From VAZQ01 sp963841105 (GTDB lineage: Bacteria > Pseudomonadota > Alphaproteobacteria > Rhizobiales > Xanthobacteraceae), in NCBI GenBank assembly GCA_963841105.1, contig CAWJCB010000008.1:326052-390051 (forward strand): DNA of 64,000 nt, read 5' to 3'. This document shows, in pieces, positions 8,278 through 17,793 of the stretch. The notes beneath the pieces were generated by a model. That model was given only the letters and a program-made list of their open reading frames with translations. It had not been told where the DNA came from and searched no databases. The position numbers and the translations under genes are program-made. Position 1 is the stretch's first letter, and each line of letters opens with the position of its first letter.

Positions 8278-9411
8278 ATGCGCGGCGCTAGGATTTTGGC
8301 AGCGGTTGTGACCGCGATGGCGGCCGGAGTGATCGCAATTGCACCCGCCGTCCCACAGCAAAGCAATGTGAACCCGTATCTCGGCGGGGCCAAGAAGCCG
8401 GGGCCCGGCAAGCGGCAGGAAAGCCAAGAGTCCTATCCCGGCGGCACCAGTCGTCTCAAGGAGTTGTGGGACGCAGGTGACAGCGACGCGCTGCTGAAAC
8501 TAATGTTTGGTGAGGTCTCGTTGGACCGGGCAGCAGCCCTCCATGCTCAGGCAGTCACATATTTTGAGCAAGGAAGGTACCGAGAGGCCGAAGAGCTTTT
8601 CAACCGCGCTCTCGTGATGGCGGGGCTGCTCCTAGGCACAGAGCATCCCGACGTGCTGGTTATCGTCAACAATCTGGCAAAAGCATATTCGGCGCAGAGC
8701 AAATACGGCAAGGCGGAGAGACTGCTGCAACGCGTACTCGCAACGAAAGAAAAGCAATTCGGCGCGGGCCACTCTGAAGTGGGGTTAATGCTGAATGAAT
8801 TGGCCATTTTGTACCAGAACCAAGCAAAATATGCCGAAGCGGAGGGACTGTTCAAACGGGCGTTGGCGATTGCAGAAAAAGCTTACGGCACCAGTCACTC
8901 GAATACGGCCACGGCATATAACAATCTGGCCAACATGTATAGTTTGCAAGGCAAGCACCGCGAGGCTGAGGCGCTGTTCAGGCGAGCACTCGTCATCGAC
9001 GAGAAGATGGCGGGTCCAAATCACACCGCCATCGCCCAGAACCTGAACAACTTGGCCACGACGTACAGATCGCAAGGCAAGTACATCGAAGCGGCGGGGC
9101 TCTACGAACGCGCCCTGGCGATCGGAGAAAGAGCTTCGAGCCCAAACGACCAAGAAACGGCAAGAGTTCTCAACAATTTGGCGCTTACATACCGATTTCA
9201 GGGCAAGTACCGCGAGGCGGAAGCCGTTTTCCAACGCGCGCTGGCCATTCGGGAAAATACACTGAGTTTGACGCACCCCGAAGAATCTGTCACAGACGCT
9301 GCACAATCTCGCGGTGCTCTACGCAGATATGGGCGAATACCAGAGCGCGTTGTCCTATTCTCGCAGGGCCTCTGCTGCCATCGTCGCTGTAGGAGCCGAC
9401 AGCGCGGATAG
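8278..9411 (+). CDS. Secreted TPR-CHAT protein, N-terminal TPR part (frameshifted)
   Basis: The ATG at 8278 has a GAGGGAGGA ribosome-binding site 4 bases upstream and opens a signal peptide (MRGARILAAVV, hydrophobic core, then APAVPQQ), so the product is probably exported. About seven tetratricopeptide repeats of roughly 42 residues follow (for example QGKYREAEAVFQRALAI), a protein-binding scaffold typical of TPR-CHAT proteases. Homology leaves the frame at about 9283, where one extra G in GAAGAAT shifts HPE- away from NLSQTLHNLAVLY. The last ~40 residues of this frame are spurious. The C-terminal protease part continues in the next frame. Confidence 0.78.
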   Translation: MRGARILAAVVTAMAAGVIAIAPAVPQQSNVNPYLGGAKKPGPGKRQESQESYPGGTSRLKELWDAGDSDALLKLMFGEVSLDRAAALHAQAVTYFEQGRYREAEELFNRALVMAGLLLGTEHPDVLVIVNNLAKAYSAQSKYGKAERLLQRVLATKEKQFGAGHSEVGLMLNELAILYQNQAKYAEAEGLFKRALAIAEKAYGTSHSNTATAYNNLANMYSLQGKHREAEALFRRALVIDEKMAGPNHTAIAQNLNNLATTYRSQGKYIEAAGLYERALAIGERASSPNDQETARVLNNLALTYRFQGKYREAEAVFQRALAIRENTLSLTHPEESVTDAAQSRGALRRYGRIPERVVLFSQGLCCHRRCRSRQRG

Positions 9412-11245
9412 GGATGCAGACGTGAGCACAGGCGGGCTGATCGAAAAGCGCGCCGACTACTTTCTTGCTCATGTGAAGATTGTTCTAGAGGCTGCGGCGA
9501 GAGGGGTAGAGCCGAATTTTGGTGCTGGCCATGAAGCGTTGCAATTTGCGCAGTGGGCGAACCAGTCTTCGACGGCGGTAGCGCTCAAACAGATGACGTT
9601 GCGGCTTGCTGCCAGCGGCGGCGGCCTCGCCAATGTTGTGCGCGAGCGGCAGGATATCGCGGCGCTACGGCAGGACCGTCAGAAGGCGTTGGTGGAGGCA
9701 TTGTCTAAACCGGCCACTTTTCGCGAGGCAAGCGTCATTGACGGGCTTCGCAGACAAATCTCCGATTCTGAAACCAGGCTTGCTGAGATCGCTGCTCAAT
9801 TGGAACGGCAATTTCCCGAATACGGGGCGCTGGCCAGTCCCAAACCTCTTAGCGCGGACGAAATCCATCACCTCCTGGGACGGGACGAGGCCCTGTTGTT
9901 TTTGCTGGTGGACAAGAGCGAGAGCTACGTCTTTGCACTGACGCGCGAAGGATTCGAGTGGAAGACGATCCCACTCGGCACGGAGGTGTTGGAGCAGAAG
10001 GTCGCGGCGTTCCGGCGCGGGCTCGATGTGGACGCCCTGCGTCGCGGGCTGCAAAGGGTGGAGTGCACACAGGCCGAAGCGGACAAGCGCGGTCTGGCAC
10101 GCGTGGAGTGCGGTCGGGTTGTTGCGAAGGAATGCGAAGAAGCCGGCATGCGCGGTCTGGCGCGTGCCGACTGCGCGCCTTCTAAAGGGCCGCACGAGCT
10201 GTTCGATCTCGGGCTCGCGCACGAGCTTTACGAGACGCTCATCGGTCCGGTCGAGGGGGTGATCCGGGACAAGCGTCACCTGATCGTGGTGCCGTCGGGT
10301 CCACTCACGGCGCTGCCGTTCCATCTCCTGGTGACGGAGAAGATGGCGATGGCCGTACCGCAGGTGAATGCACCGCACGATCTCGCGCCCTATCGCGACG
10401 CCGCCTGGCTGCTCAAGCGGCATGCCGTGAGCGTGCTGCCGTCTGTCGCGAGCCTCAAGGCGCTGCGGGTGTTTGCGCGCAAAGATCAGGCGAAGAACCC
10501 GCTCATCGGCTTCGGCGATCCTGTCTTTAACGCTGAGGAGGAGAGCCGGCCAGGCGCGCAGGACCGAAGCGTCGTTGCCACGCGTTCCTATACCGAGTTC
10601 TGGAAAGGCGTTGACATCGACCGCAGCATGCTGAGCAAAGCGCTGCCGCGCCTGCCGGAGACGGCCGCCGAGCTGCGCGCGGTCGCACAAAATCTTGGCG
10701 TGCCGCAAAGCAGCATCCATCTGCGCCAGGACGCGAGCGAGACGACGGTGAAGCGGTCAGGACTTTCCGATTACCGCGTGGTCTATTTCGCCACGCACGG
10801 CCTCGTCGCCGGCGAGGTCAAGGGACTGGCGGAGCCGTCGCTCGCGCTGTCCTTGCCGAAGCATCCGAGCGATGCAGATGACGGCCTTCTTACCGCGAGC
10901 GAGGTCGCGCAGCTCAAGCTTAACGCGGACTGGGTCGTGCTCTCGGCCTGCAATACTATCGCCGGCGATAAGCCCGGTGCCGAAGCATTATCAGGGCTCG
11001 CACGCGCATTCTTCTACGCGGGTGCCCGCGCGCTCCTCGTCTCGCACTGGGCGGTAGAGAGCAACGCCGCCATGCGGCTCACCACATCGACGTTCGACAT
11101 TATGAAGTCCGATCCAGCGGTCGGACGCGCTGAGGCGCTACGCCGCGCCATGCTTGCCTACATCAATGATGCCTCCGATCCGCGCAACGCATATCCGGCC
11201 TACTGGGCCCCGTTTGTGGTCGTCGGAGAAGGGGCTGGACAATAA
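9314..11245 (+). CDS. CHAT-domain cysteine protease, C-terminal part of the TPR-CHAT gene
   Basis: Continues from about 9284 with the last TPR (LHNLAVLYADMGEYQSAL) and then a CHAT (caspase HetF-associated with TPR) protease. The catalytic pair is intact: His in YFATHG (codon 10796-10798) and Cys in LSACNT (codon 10949-10951). Usual CHAT landmarks are present, such as GLARAFFYAGARALLVSHW and the terminal WAPFVVVGEG. An unusual insertion at 10036-10180 carries three imperfect copies of RGL-x-R-x-[ED]-C. CHAT proteases act in bacterial cell death and defence when linked to sensors. Here no sensor gene is adjacent and the signal peptide suggests an envelope role. The intact catalytic pair argues for recent frameshift or an assembly indel. 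Confidence 0.8.
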   Translation: MLYADMGEYQSALSYSRRASAAIVAVGADSADRDADVSTGGLIEKRADYFLAHVKIVLEAAARGVEPNFGAGHEALQFAQWANQSSTAVALKQMTLRLAASGGGLANVVRERQDIAALRQDRQKALVEALSKPATFREASVIDGLRRQISDSETRLAEIAAQLERQFPEYGALASPKPLSADEIHHLLGRDEALLFLLVDKSESYVFALTREGFEWKTIPLGTEVLEQKVAAFRRGLDVDALRRGLQRVECTQAEADKRGLARVECGRVVAKECEEAGMRGLARADCAPSKGPHELFDLGLAHELYETLIGPVEGVIRDKRHLIVVPSGPLTALPFHLLVTEKMAMAVPQVNAPHDLAPYRDAAWLLKRHAVSVLPSVASLKALRVFARKDQAKNPLIGFGDPVFNAEEESRPGAQDRSVVATRSYTEFWKGVDIDRSMLSKALPRLPETAAELRAVAQNLGVPQSSIHLRQDASETTVKRSGLSDYRVVYFATHGLVAGEVKGLAEPSLALSLPKHPSDADDGLLTASEVAQLKLNADWVVLSACNTIAGDKPGAEALSGLARAFFYAGARALLVSHWAVESNAAMRLTTSTFDIMKSDPAVGRAEALRRAMLAYINDASDPRNAYPAYWAPFVVVGEGAGQ

Positions 11246-11697
11246 GGAAGCGCGGCAATTGCGGCGATACGGAAACATCCGTCTTGGGGTCAATCGCGTT
11301 GAATTGAGAGAGCAAGAAGTGCGTCTGCTCAACCCCAATGAGCGGACCTATCCGGCGCTGATCGGCTCGTCCGAGTCGTGCCCAAGAGGAGACCTGAGCA
11401 GGTGCATCAAACGGCGGGCTTATTCCATGACCTCGCCGCTCCGAGCTATGAGCGTCGGCGGTACGACGAGGCGAGGCTCGTTGGCAGTTTTGAGGTTGAT
11501 TAACAATTCAAGTTTGGTCGGAAACTCTACGGTGGAATGACTGATTTAGCTTTGCAATCAATCGCCGACCGCTCACGGTTGCGCCGGTGGCTGCCAGACC
11601 AGTTTACTGAATGGTGAGAAGCGCAGTGCCGGGTTGATGGCAAACGACGCAGCGGCCCTTGGCGGTGCAGAACTGGAGCAGATCTCGAAGCTGTCCT
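11246..11697. other. Intergenic, no gene seen
   Basis: Only short overlapping frames without ribosome-binding sites or recognisable domains. It separates the CHAT gene from the 3' end of the multicopper oxidase remnant on the other strand. Confidence 0.4.
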
Positions 11698-13997
11698 TCA
11701 GGTCGCCAGCTGCTTCTGCATTGGGTTAGCAGCTACGTCGACAGGGCAACCGAAGGGCGCACCTTTGGCGGGCAGGATGTCAAACCGCTGCATCATGCCG
11801 AGATCCTCATGGTCGATGATATGGCAATGCGCGACAAAGCAGCCCACGGTGATCGGATTGAAATACGTCCGAAACGTGATCGATCCCGGCGTTGCCAGAT
11901 TGATGTCTTAGGGGCGGCCCAAGACAGGTATCGGTTGGGGGGCGGGTTACAGGGGGGCTGCGTTTGCCCCAGCCACCGTCTTCGCTGGCCACGAAGTTGG
12001 GGCGTCAGGTGGTCGGCAGGGGACACTGGCAGCAGGGACAAGCAAGGTGTCGTGCCATTCGGGCAGCGGCAGGGTGACACCGTTTATCTTTGTGATCAGC
12101 ACATGATTTTGATGGAGGTGCCACGGATGGGTCGGAGAATGAACGATTATACACCGTCCATTCTTCGTAGTTCCCGGCGATCATGTCGGGGAATAATGGC
12201 TTGAGTCGGGTCGAACAATCCCTCTTTTTGGAAATTGATCCGTGGCATGGACGGGTCGGGGTTAGGGTTAGGCTCCCCGACATCATCGGCATCCCGCATC
12301 ATCAGAAGAGTAGTGAACGGGGTACCTCCCCAATACGTCGCATTGTATTTCGCGAAATACCAAGGACAACTCGGTATGTACATGTTTTTGAAATCGCCGA
12401 AAGGGGGCCCTGGCCGTCCGGGGGCCGGCGCCGCGTCGTCACACCACCGCAGAGTTCGAAGACGATGTTGCGCACTGTATCCGGTGTCCTGCTGAGCATG
12501 GTCGCGATACTCGGAAGACCCTGTGGTGTGGGCAAAGGATCGGCGGGCAAATTCATGTCTGTGGTCGCACCGGAGACCACGATGGTTGCGAGCGTAATCG
12601 GATACGAGAATTGTCCTGTTCCCACGGACACGAACTAGATGGGGTTACCCAGACCGGGACATGGGGAGGGAAAATCAAAACTGTGCCGGGACGGTTGTCC
12701 AAGCCGGAGCGATCCCGCTGGGATAGCTTGAATCCCGGTACGGTGAAACCGACGCTTTTATCTCGCCCGAATTAGTATCGAGCGTCTGGAGGAGGTAGGT
12801 GCCGGGCGTGCTCGGCGCCTTGACCATCACGTCCATGCGTTGACCCGACCCCATCACCAGCGGGTCGCCGGGCTGCGAGGTGGTAGGTTTTCGGCACCGT
12901 AATCGCGTCCATCGCGACGACGTTGAGCCCGAGACCTTGCTTTCCGGTTTACGCTCGACACCAAAACTAGCTGAAGGTTGTCACCGTCGGTGGCGTTGAG
13001 CAGCCGCCACCGCTGCACCTCACCGGGCTGCATTTGCAGGGTAGGATTGGCGACGCCATTTGTCGTATAGGAATATCGACTTGGCGGAGCTGGAGTTTTG
13101 CCATCCGGTTGTAGCGGCAGCATGCCATCCAAGCCGTATGTGCTCCAGACACCCTGATCTTCGGTTGGCGGAAGAGACCGGTGGGCTTTTCGTAAAGTCG
13201 GGAAAGGGGAACGTGCCGAACTGTTGCGCCTGCTGGTGAACGAAAACGACACTACCGTCGCTTAGGCTTCGAACGATCTGAAAGGCCATTGGGACATCTT
13301 TGGCGGCAGCAACCTCAGGCACTGTGTCGAGGGTTCCCGGTCCTCCCTGGACGATCAAGAAACCGGCCATACCGCCGAGGAATTGAAACGTCGCCGATCC
13401 ATGCTTGTGCACATGGTACCAGTAGGTGCCAGACGGATGATCCGGGGGGAGTTGATTTCTACTCGGTTTACCGTGCCGGGGCTCATTTCCCGAAAAATGT
13501 TGTCGGAGATGCCGTCCGGCGAAACCGTGAGCCCGTGAGTGTGAAGATTGAATGTGTTTTCGTTATGCGGGAAGTGCGCCGCCCCGTTCGTTCGCCGGGT
13601 TCGACCGGCAAGTTATTGATCATAAGAAGCAACAGCTTGTCTCCCGGCTTCACCGACAATGTAGGCGCCGGAATTGTCCCTTCGAAAGTCGGGGGGTTAA
13701 ATTGTCACAGTCACCGGAGGCACTCGATTTTCATCCAGCATCACGTTCGTGGAAATGCAGGCGTGAAGGGTCCGTCGTTAGCAGCCCGTTGAGAGACCGG
13801 CGCACCTGCGGCTGCGGGAAGCCCGACGAGGGCACGGGCGCAGGAGCGCCGGCGCAAAATTGGGGTGAAACGCTGGTTTGTAATGGGATGCCTGACGTAA
13901 TCAGCATCAGCGTCGTAGCGAAAACTATACCTACCAGGGACATCAAGGCCCACCAGCGAGTACCGTGTTGTGCTTTCAGCATTTTCTCAGCACCCAT
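11698..13997 (-). pseudogene. Multicopper oxidase, broken by multiple frameshifts
   Basis: A laccase-type multicopper oxidase spread over at least five frames. N terminus: MGAEKMLKAQHG with a membrane/signal segment (13997-13731). Type 3 copper region: YWYHMHKHGSATFQFLGG, continuing at 13412-13020 (GFLIVQGGPGTLDTVPE). Middle: GVWSTYGLDGM, GEVQRWRLLNATDGDNLQL and GSGQRMDVMVKAPSTPGTYL (12857-12675). Then CPWYFAKYNATYWGGTPF (12383 on) and EEWTVYNRS. C-terminal copper motif: HCHIIDHEDLGMM near 11790-11830, ending with a TGA at 11698-11700. All copper-site histidines that can be seen are conserved, but translation cannot be continuous. Probably a decayed gene. Confidence 0.82.
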
Positions 13998-14048
13998 ATC
14001 GGGAATGTATTTAACCGGGATTCCATAACTCCCGATCTGGCTTGAGGT

Positions 14049-14219
14049 ATGATGTTACACTTCCGACGCTTTGGCAAGGCCCGGTTTCTCGGAGCCCTCC
14101 ACAACATGATTGACGAGCGCGGCCACTACCATGAAGGCCACGAATTGGATTATCAGATGTGGATCGGCTTCGTGATGGGCTTGCCCGTAAAGAGGGAGCG
14201 CATCGCTGCAATGCGGTAA
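14049..14219 (+). CDS. Possible 56-residue small protein
   Basis: Open frame from ATG 14049 to TAA 14217-14219: starts MMLHFRRFGKARF and includes HYHEGHELDYQMWIGFVMG. The composition looks protein-like (mixed charge, aromatic residues), but there is only a poor GAGG immediately before the start and no recognised family. It may be the tail of a decayed gene. Confidence 0.28.
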   Translation: MMLHFRRFGKARFLGALHNMIDERGHYHEGHELDYQMWIGFVMGLPVKRERIAAMR

Positions 14220-14505
14220 TGTCAGCTCGGGGTCAATTCCTGCTGTTACCGCGTCGCAATATCGCCGGCTGCTTCTCCTCGATCAGCGGACATTGTGCCT
14301 GCAATCTCCCGAACGGATACAATCTGCTTAAAGGTGCCGTCTAACAGGTCGAACTAACCCCGAACACACCTCAACGAGCGATCGCTTAAATAGGCGTGCC
14401 ATCTTCAATCTCATCGGCAAGCGCCAAAGCTTCTTCGACGACCTTTGCCGTCGATCGTCACCGATCGGGCGCGAAGCAGTTTCACGCGTGCACGATTCTA
14501 ATCCT
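14220..14505. other. Intergenic, nothing recognised
   Basis: No frame with coding character. It lies between a possible small protein and the 3' end of the SRAP remnant on the minus strand. Confidence 0.35.
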
Positions 14506-14842
14506 TTACGCCGCCTGCCTTACGGGATCGATCAGCGTCGCATCGTTGGCGTCAGCTTGAACTGTTGACCCGTTTCGATACCGACCACCGTTGCAAGTAG
14601 TCATTGTCGATGGGCTTCAGGTCCTCGACCCCCATGTTGCCGTTCAGCCAATGATCGAACTGCTCGGGCTTCAAAAGAACTGGCATGCGGTCGTGCATCT
14701 CGGCAACAAACGCATTCGGCTCAGTAATTATCATTGTGCACGATTTCAGCCGTTCGCCCGTCTCGCGGTTCTTCCATTCATCCCATAGGCCGGCGATGGT
14801 CAGGACCGGCGAGCCGTCGCCTCCTATACTTGACACGAGCAC
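14506..14842 (-). pseudogene. SRAP (HMCES/YedK-like) C-terminal remnant
   Basis: Encodes the C-terminal half of an SOS response-associated peptidase: GLWDEWKNRETGERLKSC, then TMIITEPNAFVAEMHDRMP and RVNSS. SRAP proteins crosslink to abasic sites in single-stranded DNA through an N-terminal Cys2. That N-terminal half is missing here. The end is also shifted: after RVNSS the open frame stops, while the next frame reads ADANDATLIDPVRQAA to a TAA at 14506-14508. Such genes often travel on islands near Ku and other repair genes, as here. Confidence 0.8.
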
Positions 14843-14971
14843 TTTGTTCCCCTTAACCGACGGTGATGTAGTATTCCAGCAGATGGAATTTTGGAGACAC
14901 AGGATTGATCGCGCACACGTAAGGTCGTTTTATGCTCCGATCCGGACTACGCGGCGGATGACAGTGAACTT

Positions 14972-15589
14972 ATGCAATTTCATCTGACCTACGAGGGGTT
15001 GTTGCTTGGAAGTAGCCGAGATAATACGCGCCCAGATCATAAGCATGAAATCCGAAGGGTGTTCCACCGACAGTTAAGGAGGCTCTGGGAAGGACACCCT
15101 TGGCTTAATCAGGTCAAACACGGCGTTTATGTTGGGTTCGAACACATTTCCCCCGATACCCCTCTTCGTGAGGGTCTGGCGCAGCGATTCACACGCGGTA
15201 ACTATCGATATGTCCCGCTAGTAAGAGACACAGAGGCGCTTATTTGCTCGTTAGATATACTATTTTTGCGCGCCGATGTTCCTGGCGGTCTCATTCAATC
15301 GGCTGATTTAGACAGTCGGCTCAAAACGCTTTTTGATGCGCTTAAAATGCCGTCAGATAATGCCCAGCTTGGTAAATATCAGTCTCCCCAAGAAGACGAA
15401 GACCCATTTTATTGTCTATTGGAAGATGACAAACTCATTACGCACGTATCAGTAGAAACCGATATGCTCCTTGAGCCCACTCGTTCGGAGCTTGGAAAAA
15501 ATTATACCAAAAACGATGCACGGCTCGTCATTGACGTCCGTGTTCGCCCATATCTTGTTACCAATATGAATATTGGCTTTGGATCTTAG
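14972..15589 (+). CDS. Hypothetical protein, 205 residues
   Basis: Complete frame from ATG 14972 to TAG. It begins MQFHLTYEGLLLGSSRDN and contains KHEIRRVFHRQLRRLW, GLAQRFTRGNYRYVPLV and an acidic middle (QSPQEDEDPFYC). It is clearly more AT-rich than its neighbours, which points to recent acquisition. The sequence has the look of a conserved accessory-region protein, but I cannot name a domain. It sits between SRAP and Ku remnants of a DNA-repair-flavoured cluster. Confidence 0.6.
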   Translation: MQFHLTYEGLLLGSSRDNTRPDHKHEIRRVFHRQLRRLWEGHPWLNQVKHGVYVGFEHISPDTPLREGLAQRFTRGNYRYVPLVRDTEALICSLDILFLRADVPGGLIQSADLDSRLKTLFDALKMPSDNAQLGKYQSPQEDEDPFYCLLEDDKLITHVSVETDMLLEPTRSELGKNYTKNDARLVIDVRVRPYLVTNMNIGFGS

Positions 15590-15655
15590 GGCGGCCTCGA
15601 AGTGGGTCGTTAGGTGGCACGATTGTGAGAATGTTGGCAACCACGACGCACTCGA

Positions 15656-15949
15656 CTACCGCAGCTTACTGTCCTGATCACCGCCATTGTTTGCAATGAA
15701 GTCCGGTGGATCGTCCTCAATCTTGCTGCCGCGGACAGGCTGCGAGCGGCGAAAAACGACCCGAGGGTCCGTGCTCGCCTTAGCGCAGTGGGGATCGGGA
15801 GGACAGGCTCGGCTATCGTGGGAGGACATGGCCAGAGGGCGCAGGGGCACGGCGATTGCGCAGCCGGCAAGCACGGCTAGAGCTGCCGACGCGGCCGCAA
15901 GGTTCATGATGTACCGATTTGCAAATGCTTCGACCTCTGGGTGCAGCAT
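15656..15949 (-). CDS. Possible small lipoprotein
   Basis: From 15949 the frame encodes 97 residues. An internal ATG at 15907 begins MNLAAASAALAVLAGCAIA, which has the shape of a lipoprotein signal with an LAGC lipobox. The remainder is Pro/Asp rich (DSRACPPDPHCAK) and has no known domain. A weak GAAAG precedes the first ATG. A chance frame is possible. Confidence 0.32.
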   Translation of the reverse strand: MLHPEVEAFANRYIMNLAAASAALAVLAGCAIAVPLRPLAMSSHDSRACPPDPHCAKASTDPRVVFRRSQPVRGSKIEDDPPDFIANNGGDQDSKLR

Positions 15950-16199
15950 GGCGATATTCTTTCAATAGCGTTCGCCGCAGTATCGTCGATGATGCTCTAA
16001 TCGCTCGTTAAGGCGTTCGTTCAATTGCGGTTCGACTCCCTTTCTCGATGGACTTTTGGTCACGGAACTCCGGACTGACTAATCGTTCATTTCAGTCATC
16101 TATAAATTTTGGTCGAACAGAACGAAAACGGCCGGTTGCCCAAAGAACTCGCCTGCCCAGATTCCCTGTACAATAGCCGTTTTGTATGTGGAGTTCGTC

Positions 16200-17078
16200 A
16201 TGGCGCCGCGTGCCTACTGGAAGGGTTATCTCAAGCTCTCTCTTGTTTCATGCCCGATCGCTCTGTTTCCGGCTAGTTCGGAACGCGAAAAGATCAGCTT
16301 TCACCAACTCAACAAAGAGACTGGGCATCGCATCAAGTACAAAAAAGTGGATGCTGACACCGGTAATGAGGTCGAGTCCGCCGATATCATCAAGGGCTAC
16401 GAGGTCGGCAAGGGCGAATACATCGAGCTTACTCCCGAAGAGCTCGAAGCAGTTGCAATCGAGAGCAAGCGCATAATCGACATCGATGAATTTGTGCCCA
16501 AAGATGAGATAGACGAACTCTACCTGAATAGCCCCTACTACATTGTGCCGGATGGAGAGGTTGGGCAGCAGGCGTTCGCCGTCATTCGCGAAGCAATACG
16601 CAAGGAGGGCATGGTAGCTATTGCGAAGATCGTCTTCACATCACGGGAACACATCATCGCTCTGGAAGCGCGCGATAAAGGCCTTCTCGGGATCACGCTG
16701 CGATATCCGTACGAGGTCCGCAAGGCGGACGACTATTTTGGCGACATCCCCGATGAAAATATCCCCAAAGACATGCTGGAGCTCGCCTCGCATATCGTGA
16801 GCACAAAAGCGGGGCACTTCGATCCAGACAAGTTCGAGGACCGCTACGAGGACGCGCTCAAGGAGCTACTCAAGAGAAAGCAGGAAGGCAAGCCGATCGT
16901 GCGGCCGGAACAGCGCGAACCGACAAACGTAGTGAACCTTATGGAGGCACTCCGACGAAGTGTCGAACCGGGCGGCGCGTCTACAGCAACCAAAGCCAAG
17001 GAGCGCTCGACTACTCGGCACGGTACATCCGAGAAATCCGAACGTCCAAAGCGGAAGAAAGCGCGACAGGCTGGCTAG
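16200..17078 (+). CDS. ku: Ku protein (non-homologous end joining)
   Basis: 292 residues from ATG 16200 (MAPRAYWKGYLKLSLVSCP), the conserved start of bacterial Ku; the longer frame from 16182 adds nothing conserved. Landmarks: FHQLNKETGHRIKYKKVD, GKGEYIELTPEELEAV, the central core LYLNSPYYIVPDG, and the basic tail (KSERPKRKKARQ) that recruits LigD and binds DNA. Ku homodimers encircle double-strand ends and recruit ligase LigD. No ligD is present in the window. Rhizobia usually carry several ku copies, some on mobile regions. It converges with and overlaps by 4 bp the minus-strand gene ending at 17075. Confidence 0.95.
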   Translation: MAPRAYWKGYLKLSLVSCPIALFPASSEREKISFHQLNKETGHRIKYKKVDADTGNEVESADIIKGYEVGKGEYIELTPEELEAVAIESKRIIDIDEFVPKDEIDELYLNSPYYIVPDGEVGQQAFAVIREAIRKEGMVAIAKIVFTSREHIIALEARDKGLLGITLRYPYEVRKADDYFGDIPDENIPKDMLELASHIVSTKAGHFDPDKFEDRYEDALKELLKRKQEGKPIVRPEQREPTNVVNLMEALRRSVEPGGASTATKAKERSTTRHGTSEKSERPKRKKARQAG

Positions 17079-17422
17079 GAAAGTCCGCCTTGGATCACGC
17101 GCAGCGTGGGCCGCGATCTTGGCGGCGTAGGTTCGCGTCCGGCAATTTCAACGTTCAACAAGTCAACAGCTCTCTTGAGTTCGCCCACCATCAATTCAGG
17201 ACTGATGCTCGCCATGGCGATGCGGTGGCACTGATCCGCGGCGGCAATGAGGGTGCGACGTTCGGCTGTGTCCGGGACGGTAGTCTTTTGCAATTCATGC
17301 CGTAAAGCCTCGTAAAACTCGGACGCCAGCAGCTGGCATTTGAGAAGCGCAGCGCCTCCGGCAACGTTGCTCGATACCGAGGCAAGCGCCTGGTTTCCCA
17401 GCTCGATCAAGTCTGATGACAC
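17075..17422 (-). CDS. Hypothetical helical protein, 115 residues
   Basis: Frame from ATG 17422 to the stop at 17075: MSSDLIELGNQALASVSSN, then a predicted all-helical body (ASEFYEALRHELQKTTVPD) and a Pro/Arg-rich end (PPRSRPTLRVIQGG). No recognised domain. It is tail to tail with ku. The even amino-acid composition and lack of rare residues make it a likely real gene. Confidence 0.55.
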   Translation of the reverse strand: MSSDLIELGNQALASVSSNVAGGAALLKCQLLASEFYEALRHELQKTTVPDTAERRTLIAAADQCHRIAMASISPELMVGELKRAVDLLNVEIAGREPTPPRSRPTLRVIQGGLS

Positions 17423-17647
17423 GATTAGGCCTCGCGGTGCCGTCAGTGGTTAGCTTTCGTATCTGATTCGCTGGTCTATTGGCGATCCTTTGTGTACGGA
17501 ATCGAGGAGAAGCTGGGGGCATTGGTCGCTTTTGCTTTCCTCGCGCTAGCATCCGTCGGCGAACGTGGTAGCATCCAACGAAAGGGCGACATGACCCCGC
17601 GCATCCCCCGAGACGGTTTTACCTGGTCGAGCGTCGTCTATAACACG
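17423..17647. other. Intergenic, no clear gene
   Basis: Upstream flank of the acidic remnant and of the gene at 17794. A frame reading MTPRIPRDGFTWSSVVYN starts at ATG 17591 and runs into the acidic tract out of frame; it may be the N-terminus of that broken gene. Confidence 0.35.
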
Positions 17648-17763
17648 ATGCCGCCGCGCGACCCGACAACGATGATGATGATGATGACGAGGAGGATGAG
17701 GACGCCGAGGAGGACGAGAACCTTGAGCCGGCGGTCATCAGAGAACCAGACCAAGACGAATAG
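17648..17763 (+). pseudogene. Small acidic protein gene with a GAT-repeat frameshift
   Basis: The frame from ATG 17648 reads MPPRDP. One frame over, a continuous acidic protein reads NDDDDDDEEDEDAEEDENLE and then PAVIREPDQDE up to TAG 17761-17763. The join lies at the start of a run of five to six GAT triplets (17671 on), so replication or sequencing slippage in the repeat is a simple explanation. In the other forward frame the run reads as poly-Met, which is not credible. Function unknown. Confidence 0.42.
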
Positions 17764-17793
17764 GCCGCCTCCGTTTCCTCCGCAGACCCATCC

